Source of the DNA: Arenicellales bacterium
GTDB lineage: Bacteria > Pseudomonadota > Gammaproteobacteria > BMS3Bbin11
Length of the DNA stretch: 5,177 bases
Assembly (NCBI GenBank): GCA_029287965.1
Contig: JARFQC010000044.1
Span: forward strand, 1-5,177
Direction of reading: 5' to 3'
Below, piece by piece: positions 1-5,177 of the stretch. The first letter of the stretch is position 1. Every line of letters begins with the position of its first letter. The notes under the pieces were generated by a model. The model was given only the letters and a program-made list of their open reading frames with translations, was not told where the DNA came from and ran no database searches. The position numbers and the translations under genes were made by a program.

Positions 1-932
1 TTGCCCAGATAGCGGCGGAAAACGGTGCACCTGTCATCGACATCCGCTTGTCGCAGATGGAACCGAGCGACCTGCGTGGCATACCCATGCGGGCAGGTGA
101 CCATGTCGAATGGGCCATCCCTTCAATTCTGCCGGATGCCGGGCGTCATGGTGAGGCCGGCATTCTTTTTCTTGATGAAATCACATCGGCACCACCGAGC
201 GTTTCGGCCGCCGCCTATCAGCTTATCCTCGATCGTTGCCTCGGCAACTACCAGGTGCCAGACGGGTGGGCGATTTTCGCTGCCGGCAACCGCCAGGGCG
301 ATCGTGGTGTTACCTATACCATGCCTTCACCGCTGGCTAACCGGTTCTCGCATTTCGATGTTGATATCAACCTTGATGACTGGGTCAGCTGGGCATATAG
401 GCAGGGTATAGATGACAGGATTATCGCTTTTCTACGTTTTCGACCGGAAAAATTGTTCGAGTTCGATCCGGCTCATAATCCGGTTGCATTCCCGACCCCG
501 CGTTCCTGGGAATTTGCCCACAACGCCCTGCAAAAATTCGGCACTAGTACCGAGCTGTTGACTGAAACCCTGCAGGCCTGCGTTGGCCCTGCAACGGGCA
601 TAGAGCTGAAAGCCTACATTGATAACCTGACCAATATGCCGGATCTGCAGGAAATCATTGCCGGCGAACCCGTCCAGGTGCCACGCGAGGTGGATCTGCA
701 GTACGCTGTTGCCACCGCGCTCGTCGGTCATGCCATCCGGGCCCTGGATGAAGACGGTGAAGAACGCGTTCACGGTAATATCCTGCGCTTTGCAAGCCAG
801 TTTCCGGAACGTGAAATGGGTGTCATGATGGTGTCGGACATGACCCGGGCAATCGGCGACAGGATCTTCAATCTGCCGGAGTTTGCCGACTGGTCCGATG
901 CCGTTGCCGACATGATGATTTTCGGTAATTGA
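1..932 (+). CDS. MoxR-family AAA+ ATPase, partial (N-terminus outside window)
   Basis: The reading frame is open from base 3 and codes for 309 residues before TGA at 930-932. The first residues already match the family, so the true start lies upstream; the ATG at 48 is internal. The P-loop (Walker A) is missing because of the window edge. Visible AAA+ landmarks in order are: the family signature SQMEPSDLRGIP (45-80); Walker B, ILFLDE (162-179), with the Asp-Glu pair at 174-179; sensor 1, AAGN, with Asn at 288-290; the probable arginine finger in LANRF (333-347); and sensor 2 in PTPRSWEF, with Arg at 501-503. A helical lid domain follows. MoxR ATPases use ATP to remodel client proteins, typically with a VWA-domain partner and often during metal or cofactor insertion. 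The next gene, 6 nt downstream, encodes such a VWA protein, so the two are probably an ATPase-adaptor pair in the cytoplasm. The client cannot be read from the sequence. Confidence 0.93.
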   Translation, partial: AQIAAENGAPVIDIRLSQMEPSDLRGIPMRAGDHVEWAIPSILPDAGRHGEAGILFLDEITSAPPSVSAAAYQLILDRCLGNYQVPDGWAIFAAGNRQGDRGVTYTMPSPLANRFSHFDVDINLDDWVSWAYRQGIDDRIIAFLRFRPEKLFEFDPAHNPVAFPTPRSWEFAHNALQKFGTSTELLTETLQACVGPATGIELKAYIDNLTNMPDLQEIIAGEPVQVPREVDLQYAVATALVGHAIRALDEDGEERVHGNILRFASQFPEREMGVMMVSDMTRAIGDRIFNLPEFADWSDAVADMMIFGN

Positions 933-938
933 CGTGGC

Positions 939-2207
939 ATGGACCTGGAAGCGATTCAGCAACGTCTTGCCACAGCGCGTACCCACCTGATACTGGACAA
1001 GCCGTTACTCGGTGCACTGCTGCTCAGGCTACCGCTAGTTGCAGCCGACAGGAAGTGGTGCAAGACGACGGCAACAGACTCCCACAAGCTGTATTACAAC
1101 CCCGAGTACATCGCCAGCCTGGACATCAGTGAAACAAAGTTCATGCTGGCACACGAGGCCCTGCACTGCGGGCTGGCACACTTCGCCCGACGGGAAAATC
1201 GCACACGCTGGCGCTGGGACATCGCCTGCGACTATGCAATCAATCCAATTCTGATTGAAGAAGGCCTCACGCCACCGTTTGGCAGCCTTTACGACCGGCA
1301 TTTCACAGGTATGACTGCCGAAGAAATCTATCCCTGCCTGGACAAGAAGATGTATGACCAGCCCCTGGATCAGCATGTCTATGACGAGGCGGAAGAGGAT
1401 GGCAGCGAAGGCCAGGGTGAAGGCAACCTGCCTGGCCAGGACCAGAAGGCAAGTTTCGATGGCGAAGTATCCGACAAGGGCGGTGGTAAGGATGTGCGCG
1501 ATAAAGTGGGTGGCAAGTCCGAGTCGGACAGCGATCCCGGTGGCGCCCAGCGACCCAAACCGCTCAGTGGTGAGGAACGCATGACTCAGGCGACTGAATG
1601 GCAGCAACGGCTCGCCGGGGCAGCCCAGCAGGCCATGCAGGCCGGCAAACTGGGCGGTGCACTGGCCCGGCTCGTGGATGATCTGATCCAGCCCAGTCTG
1701 CCCTGGCGTATGCTGCTGGCGCGCTATCTCAGCTACATCGCGCGCAATGATTACAGCTACATGCGGCCGTCAACCCGTCGCGAGGGTGAGGCGATCTACC
1801 CGAGTATGCGTTCGACCGAGGTCAACCTGACCATCGTCCTGGACACTAGCGGGTCAATTTCTGACCAGGAAATAGCCGAATTCCTCTCCGAAATAGATGC
1901 CATCAAGGGGCAACTGCAGGCGCGTATTGTGCTGATGGCCTGTGATGCCGCCCTGGCTGAAGACGGGCCATGGATTTTTGAGCCGTGGGAGGAAGTCTCG
2001 CCGCCGCGCTCATTCAAGGGGGGCGGAGGGACTTCATTCTGTCCCCCGTTCGAATGGCTGTCCCAACAGGACATCCAGCCTGACCTGATGGTGTACTTCA
2101 CCGATGGCGAAGGGCGGTTTCCTGCGGTAGAACCGCCGGTTGACGTATTGTGGCTGGTCAAGGGCAAGGCCGAGGTGCCATGGGGCACCCGTATACAGTT
2201 GAACTAG
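939..2207 (+). CDS. DUF2201/COG3864 protein: HExxH putative metallopeptidase fused to VWA-like domain
   Basis: A 422-residue protein with two domains. The N-terminal part (about 1-145) carries a zincin-like motif, HEALH, at residues 72-76, with another His at 81 and a conserved WDIACDYAIN block at 93-102. This matches the putative metallopeptidase domain of DUF2201. Residues 149-210 are a Gly/Asp/Glu/Lys-rich, probably disordered linker. Residues 211-290 look helical. The C-terminal VWA-like domain (about 296-420) has a complete MIDAS set: DTSGS at 302-306, Thr365 in GGGGTSF, and Asp389 in FTDG. A metal ion is therefore probably bound there. No signal peptide or membrane segment is visible, so a cytoplasmic location is inferred. 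The ATG at 939 follows the ATPase stop by 6 nt with only a weak GTGG ribosome-binding sequence, which suggests translational coupling. The protein probably acts with the upstream MoxR ATPase, as in other MoxR-VWA pairs. Peptidase activity is predicted from the motif only. Confidence 0.9.
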   Translation: MDLEAIQQRLATARTHLILDKPLLGALLLRLPLVAADRKWCKTTATDSHKLYYNPEYIASLDISETKFMLAHEALHCGLAHFARRENRTRWRWDIACDYAINPILIEEGLTPPFGSLYDRHFTGMTAEEIYPCLDKKMYDQPLDQHVYDEAEEDGSEGQGEGNLPGQDQKASFDGEVSDKGGGKDVRDKVGGKSESDSDPGGAQRPKPLSGEERMTQATEWQQRLAGAAQQAMQAGKLGGALARLVDDLIQPSLPWRMLLARYLSYIARNDYSYMRPSTRREGEAIYPSMRSTEVNLTIVLDTSGSISDQEIAEFLSEIDAIKGQLQARIVLMACDAALAEDGPWIFEPWEEVSPPRSFKGGGGTSFCPPFEWLSQQDIQPDLMVYFTDGEGRFPAVEPPVDVLWLVKGKAEVPWGTRIQLN

Positions 2208-2209
2208 AC

Positions 2210-3349
2210 ATGTTATCCAACGAAGACAATCTGCGTATTAATGTGCTTCTGCGCCAGGACGTTCATGCCCTGCGGATAGATGAATCGAAGATGATCGTCT
2301 ATGCGCTTACCGGGCGTGGTGAGGGAAAAATTGTCCTCAATCCGGCCGGTCCTGACGACAAGTACCTGCGCGAGATTCGCGAAATGCTGTCGAATCACTT
2401 TCTCGGCTCGCCCGGCGGCTACCCCGTTTATATCCACCGCTGGACACGGATGAGCCAGTCACGCTCGGATGACAGCCTGGAAAAATTACTCAAGCTGGGT
2501 GAACCCGAAGCGGTAGTGGCGGTGGCCAATACCGGCGGTATATCAACCGAAATTTCGCGGCGCGTCTGGTGGGCCTTGCCCAGCGAGGAGACGGCGCGGG
2601 CACTATTGCGTCATGATTCGGTGGTTACTGACGAATTGGGACAGGAACTGGCCCGGTTCCTGTTCGAGTTTCTTCCGTTCGAGGCGGAGCCTTCACGCAT
2701 TGTTGAAAATGTTCGTCTGCTGCTGCAGCCGGGCTTGCTCAGTCAACAGGAACAGGCCTCGCTGTGGAAAAAAGCAGCTCACAAATCCGCCTACTATCCA
2801 GGTTTCCTGATGGCCGTTCCTGACGCGATCCCGGTCGATAGCGATCCTCATCCGGACTATACCCGCATACGGGATGCTCTTGAGCCGCTCTTAAACGAGC
2901 AAAATGATGTAGCGGCCATGTACCTGAAGGTGCATAGCAGCGAGGGCAGGAGTTTCCTGCAGGGCATCCGGCTGGCATTGAAGCGGCCTTCGTCGCAGGA
3001 TGTTGTAGTGGCGTTATTCAAGTCTATCGGCACGTATTACCGATCACTGGGGCTGGCCGGTGTACGCCAGCGCAATATTGCAGATATTGATATGTTCGCT
3101 CACCAACTCTGTGAACTGGATAATGTGGCAGGTTACGAGGACCTGACTCGCCAGCTGGCCGAAGTCAGCGGGTCAGCGCATGTAGATAATGACAGGCTGA
3201 CAGCCATGCTCGGGCTGGCCCAGATGGGAGAAGACCTGCTGGATCCCCTGTTCGGTGGCACTGACACGCTCGGCTCAGCCATGCGCAAACACATCAAGCC
3301 ATTGGCCAGTTCGGTGCTCGCCAAGATCGATACGCTGGAGCGATCATGA
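2210..3349 (+). CDS. dsrS: DsrS-like protein (sulfur-oxidation associated, function unknown)
   Basis: A 379-residue soluble protein without signal peptide, membrane segments or catalytic motifs I can name. The N-terminal third resembles what I recall of DsrS from sulfur-oxidising Gammaproteobacteria: an EDNLRINVLL start, then LGSPGGYPVYIHRWTRM (about residues 65-81), LGEPEAVVAV (96-105) and RRVWWALP (117-124). The rest is helical and less distinctive. DsrS is encoded at the end of the Allochromatium dsr cluster; its biochemical role is not established. The identification rests on memory of the family, so it is moderate. I chose the ATG at 2210, 2 nt after the preceding stop, because family members begin close to this point. 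In-frame alternatives are ATG 2180 and GTG 2150, both inside the upstream gene. GAGGTG at 2172-2177 is too close to 2180 to be a normal ribosome-binding site. The tight spacing suggests coupled translation with the VWA gene. Confidence 0.6.
   Translation: MLSNEDNLRINVLLRQDVHALRIDESKMIVYALTGRGEGKIVLNPAGPDDKYLREIREMLSNHFLGSPGGYPVYIHRWTRMSQSRSDDSLEKLLKLGEPEAVVAVANTGGISTEISRRVWWALPSEETARALLRHDSVVTDELGQELARFLFEFLPFEAEPSRIVENVRLLLQPGLLSQQEQASLWKKAAHKSAYYPGFLMAVPDAIPVDSDPHPDYTRIRDALEPLLNEQNDVAAMYLKVHSSEGRSFLQGIRLALKRPSSQDVVVALFKSIGTYYRSLGLAGVRQRNIADIDMFAHQLCELDNVAGYEDLTRQLAEVSGSAHVDNDRLTAMLGLAQMGEDLLDPLFGGTDTLGSAMRKHIKPLASSVLAKIDTLERS
3337..3340 (+). promoter_or_regulatory. Ribosome-binding site of the 178-residue protein gene
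   Basis: GGAG lies 5 nt before the ATG at 3346, inside the last codons of the dsrS-like gene. It supports this start codon and shows that the overlapping gene is translated in its own right as well as by coupling. Confidence 0.6.
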
Positions 3350-3882
3350 AAGTCACCCAGGTAGCACTGAGTGTAAAAATTGTGCTCGATACAGAAGCCA
3401 TGAACGACCATGCCGCGGCATCCGCCGATGTAGTGGGTAGCGAACTGGCTCTCCAGATATCCGAATATGCACGCAACAGCAAGCTCGGCTATTACCCGGC
3501 GCTCGACTTTTTCACTGATCAGCCCGGGATAATTGACCGGGATCTGCTCGACGCAGCAGACAACCTCTCCTGGCTTGCAACGCGCCTTGTACGCGAGGAG
3601 GTGCGCAAGCGCCTGCGGCCACTGTTCGCCAGCATGCGTTTCGATGCGATGCAGAACCTGGCCTTTACTATGCCGACGGTCAGGCCCGGTCAGCCGAATG
3701 CCATCACCCGTCTGACTGAGCACTACACACCGAATGTCGTCAAGCTTGACCTGACGGCAAGCATTATGACGCGTCATGACACGGGTCAGGACATGAAAGG
3801 GCATTCCTCGCACCAGGTTTATCGCTGGTTGAAAGATCACTTTCAGGATGTCGAGGTGACAAGCTGCCGTCAGCTTGACTGA
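3346..3882 (+). CDS. Unrecognised 178-residue protein, last gene of the MoxR cluster
   Basis: I do not recognise this family. The start ATG overlaps the preceding TGA (ATGA at 3346-3349), and GGAG sits 5 nt upstream, so the gene is well supported as the fourth member of the operon. The N-terminus (residues 1-15) is Val-rich and looks like a beta strand rather than a signal peptide. Residues about 66-100 form a charged amphipathic helical stretch with RLVREEVRKRLR near its middle. The C-terminal part contains the short blocks YTPNVVKLDL and HQVYRWLKDHF. There is a single Cys, four residues before the last residue (TSCRQLD). No transmembrane segment or known catalytic motif is evident, so it is probably cytoplasmic. 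The position suggests a role with the MoxR-VWA pair or the DsrS-like protein, but that is inference from context only. The MITE-like element begins 8 nt after its stop and does not alter the coding sequence. Confidence 0.82.
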   Translation: MKVTQVALSVKIVLDTEAMNDHAAASADVVGSELALQISEYARNSKLGYYPALDFFTDQPGIIDRDLLDAADNLSWLATRLVREEVRKRLRPLFASMRFDAMQNLAFTMPTVRPGQPNAITRLTEHYTPNVVKLDLTASIMTRHDTGQDMKGHSSHQVYRWLKDHFQDVEVTSCRQLD

Positions 3883-3889
3883 ATGCTTA

Positions 3890-3945
3890 GGGAAGCTCTG
3901 ATTAATTCGCTTCGCGAAACATTCAGAGCTCCCTGCAAGTTTTTT
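3890..3945 (+). terminator. Possible factor-independent terminator made by the left end of the element
   Basis: GGGAAGCTCTGA (3890-3901) pairs with TCAGAGCTCCC (3923-3933) through 8 bp plus 3 bp, with one bulged A. A 5-bp inner stem, TTCGC/GCGAA (3906-3910 and 3914-3918), sits at the tip. Six T follow at 3940-3945. The six-base gap between stem and T run is longer than in a classical terminator, so activity is uncertain. Its place just after the last operon gene fits termination. Confidence 0.35.
3891..3908 (+). repeat. Left terminal inverted repeat of the MITE-like element
   Basis: Eighteen bases, exact reverse complement of 4025-4042. The neighbouring bases 3887-3890 are TTAG, the left copy of the probable target-site duplication. 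Confidence 0.85.
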
Positions 3946-4024
3946 AACGGGGGAAGGGCATGTTATATCAAAGGCTTACTGGTTGCCTCATCAGCACCCT
4001 TGCCCCCGAACCCCCATCCAATGT

Positions 4025-4042
4025 GAATTAATCAGAGCTTCC
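4025..4042 (-). repeat. Right terminal inverted repeat of the MITE-like element
   Basis: Eighteen bases, exact reverse complement of 3891-3908. The following bases 4043-4046 are TTAG, the right copy of the probable target-site duplication. Confidence 0.85.
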
Positions 4043-4064
4043 TTAGACTAAGCGGCTCTGTGTT

Positions 4065-4073
4065 TGATAAAAT
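4065..4073 (+). promoter_or_regulatory. Candidate extended -10 promoter for cysG
   Basis: TGATAAAAT fits the extended -10 form TGnTAnnnT, with TAAAAT matching TATAAT at five of six bases. No good -35 box is seen at 16-18 bp upstream, which is acceptable for an extended -10 promoter. A start of transcription near 4080 would leave a leader of about 27 nt before the GTG start. The site lies between the element and cysG, in native DNA. Confidence 0.35.
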
Positions 4074-4106
4074 TAACCCTTTGCACGACTCAGGTATTGC
4101 CTAACA

Positions 4107-4922
4107 GTGGAATTTCTACCGATATTTCTCAACCTGCGCGGCCGGGACTGCCTGGTGGTCGGCGGTGGCCAGATCGCTGTGCGCAAGGCTGCACTGCTGG
4201 CCAATGCTGGTGCGTCAGTCATCATCGTGTCACCCGTTCTGCACGAGGATATGCAGGACATGAAAGCTGCAGGCACGGTCAAGCACATTGATAGGGAGTT
4301 CGAGGCAGGCGATATCAGCGGCAAGCACCTGGTCATAGCTGCAACCGATCAGGCAGCGGTCAACGAGCGGGTGGCGCAGTTAGCGGATGATCAGGGCATA
4401 CCGGTTAACGTCGTCGACCAGCCCGATGCGGGCAGTTTCATCATGCCGTCTATAATCGACCGTTCACCTGTTCAGATTGCCGTGTCTACAGGTGGCTCGT
4501 CTCCCGTGTTGGCGCGTTTGCTGCGTAGTCGGCTCGAATCTTCCGTACCCTCAGCGTGCGGTCGACTGGCCAGTCTGGTTGAGGAGTATCGCAGCGCGGT
4601 CAAGCAGCGATACAGCGATGTCAGTGCTCGTCGCGGTTTCTGGGAGCATGTGCTGCAAAGCAACATAGCAGAGCTGGTCTACGCGGGCCGCGACGAAGAG
4701 GCACGCGCCGCTCTGCAACAGGAACTCAAGAAAGATGAAGCCGATCTGGTCCAGTCCGGACAGGTCTACCTGGTCGGTGCCGGCCCCGGCGACCCGGATC
4801 TGCTCACGTTTCGAGCTTTGAGATTGATGCAGCAGGCGGATGTCGTAGTTTATGACCGCCTTGTCACCCAACCCATCCTGGATATGGTGCGTCGCGATGC
4901 CCGCCGCATCTATGACGGCTAG
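4107..4922 (+). CDS. cysG: Siroheme synthase CysG, N-terminal part ended by in-frame TAG
   Basis: CysG makes siroheme from uroporphyrinogen III. Its N-terminal half oxidises precorrin-2 and inserts iron; its C-terminal half is the SAM-dependent uroporphyrinogen III methyltransferase. The GTG start at 4107 gives MEFLPIF, the expected family N-terminus. Its ribosome-binding sequence is poor (AGGT at 4092-4095, 11 nt away). The NAD-binding loop VVGGG is at residues 17-21. NVVD has Asp104, aligned with the dehydrogenase/chelatase Asp of E. coli CysG. FIMPSIIDRSP (111-121) and TGGSSPVLARLLR (128-140) are intact. The methyltransferase half begins near 215 with the SAM loop GAGPGD (224-229) and the catalytic Asp250 in VVYDRLV. 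The frame then meets TAG at 4920-4922, codon 272, where E. coli has catalytic Lys270. A full CysG is about 460 residues, so a 271-residue product would keep the dehydrogenase/ferrochelatase but have no methyltransferase activity. Siroheme is the cofactor of assimilatory and dissimilatory sulfite reductases and of NirB-type nitrite reductase. Confidence 0.9.
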   Translation: MEFLPIFLNLRGRDCLVVGGGQIAVRKAALLANAGASVIIVSPVLHEDMQDMKAAGTVKHIDREFEAGDISGKHLVIAATDQAAVNERVAQLADDQGIPVNVVDQPDAGSFIMPSIIDRSPVQIAVSTGGSSPVLARLLRSRLESSVPSACGRLASLVEEYRSAVKQRYSDVSARRGFWEHVLQSNIAELVYAGRDEEARAALQQELKKDEADLVQSGQVYLVGAGPGDPDLLTFRALRLMQQADVVVYDRLVTQPILDMVRRDARRIYDG

Positions 4923-5177
4923 GAAAGAAACAAGCATGCGATCCAGCAGGAAGACATCAACCAGCTGCTGGTGAGACTGGCAAAGGAAGGTCATCGCGTA
5001 TTGAGGCTGAAGGGTGGTGACCCGTTCATTTTCGGACGCGGTGGCGAAGAAATTGAAGACCTGATGGAAGAAGGCATACCATTCCAGGTCGTACCTGCGG
5101 TCACTGCAGCATCAGGCTGCGCGACATATTCGGGCATACCGCTGACACATCGTGATTATTCGCAGGCCTGCATGTTC
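4923..5177 (+). pseudogene. cysG: cysG methyltransferase half after the TAG, same frame, continues past window end
   Basis: These 85 codons follow the TAG without a frame change and have no further stop. They carry the conserved SUMT blocks in order: ERNKHAIQQEDINQLL, then LKGGDPFIFGRGGEE with LKGGDPF at 5007-5027, then VVPAVTAASGC (5088 onward) and SGIPLTHRDYSQ. Apart from the stop, the alignment to known CysG is collinear, so this is one gene with a single nonsense codon. No ATG restarts the frame here; an in-frame GTG at 4971 has no evident ribosome-binding site. One further departure is Ala in VVPAV (codon 5097-5099), where most family members have Gly. The end of the gene lies outside the window. 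Confidence 0.85.

Larger units (their letters stand above)
3891..4042. mobile_element. MITE-like non-coding element, 152 bp, IS5-group type ends
   Basis: The element is bounded by perfect 18-bp inverted repeats, GGAAGCTCTGATTAATTC at 3891-3908 and its complement at 4025-4042. It is flanked by the direct repeat TTAG at 3887-3890 and 4043-4046. A 4-bp duplication fitting YTAR and ends beginning GGAAG are typical of the IS5 group, so a transposase of that type probably moved it in trans; this assignment is inferred. The interior has no coding frame. It holds a hairpin near the left end and a second imperfect inverted repeat, CGGGGGAAGGG (3948-3958) against CCCTTGCCCCCG (3997-4008). The element fills nearly all of the space between the operon and cysG and may separate their transcription. 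Confidence 0.75.

Noticed and set aside
432..986. Open frame of 184 codons on the minus strand
   Set aside because: It is antisense to the conserved MoxR sensor 2 and lid region and spans the ATPase-VWA gene junction; there is no independent support.
1035..1607. Open frame of 190 codons on the minus strand
   Set aside because: It is antisense to the well-supported HExxH-VWA gene, and its apparent hydrophobic stretches are complements of that gene's codons.
2150..2209. Longer N-terminus of the dsrS-like protein from GTG 2150 or ATG 2180
   Set aside because: The extra residues lie in the end of the VWA gene, read as Gly/Gln-rich sequence at first, and precede the point where family similarity begins. 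ATG 2180 remains possible.
3133..3840. Open frame of 235 codons on the minus strand
   Set aside because: It lies opposite the dsrS-like and 178-residue genes, both with good starts and tight operon spacing; the product has no recognisable motif. It is a shadow of high-GC coding DNA.
4064..4077. FNR-like half-site TTGAT upstream of cysG
   Set aside because: The second half reads TTAAC rather than ATCAA, so the dyad is not present; the bases are better explained as an extended -10 element.
4971..5177. Restart of translation after the TAG at GTG 4971 to make a separate methyltransferase
   Set aside because: There is no ribosome-binding site, and such a product would lack the SAM loop GAGPGD, the catalytic Asp and the lysine, so it could not be a functional SUMT.

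Overview
The window looks like a chromosomal segment of a gammaproteobacterium, probably a sulfur oxidiser. The evidence is a gene for a siroheme synthase of CysG type and, next to it, a protein that I recognise with moderate confidence as DsrS, a cytoplasmic protein of unknown function known from dsr (reverse dissimilatory sulfite reductase) sulfur oxidisers. No dsrAB or other dsr genes lie in the window, so the lifestyle is inferred.

Region 1 (1-3882) is a compact plus-strand cluster of four genes, very probably one operon. The order is: the C-terminal part of a MoxR-type AAA+ ATPase (its start and Walker A lie before the window); a DUF2201/COG3864 protein that joins an HExxH putative metallopeptidase domain to a VWA-like domain with intact MIDAS residues; the DsrS-like protein; and an unrecognised 178-residue protein. 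Gaps are 6 and 2 nt, and the last pair overlaps by ATGA. MoxR ATPases and VWA proteins commonly work as pairs that remodel or load metal and cofactor enzymes, so the cluster may encode a maturation or chaperone machine. Its client is unknown.

Region 2 (3883-4106) is intergenic. Nearly all of it is a 152-bp non-coding element with perfect 18-bp terminal inverted repeats and a TTAG direct repeat on both sides. This is a good match to a MITE mobilised by an IS5-group transposase. Its left end folds into a hairpin followed by six T, which may end transcription of the operon. An extended -10 promoter candidate lies between the element and the next gene.

Region 3 (4107-5177) is cysG. Its N-terminal dehydrogenase/ferrochelatase half is intact, but the reading frame is broken by an in-frame TAG exactly at the codon of the methyltransferase catalytic lysine (E. 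coli Lys270). The coding frame continues with strong similarity after the stop and runs off the window. This is either a nonsense mutation, a sequencing error, or (much less likely) a recoded amber codon. It is the most striking single observation here.
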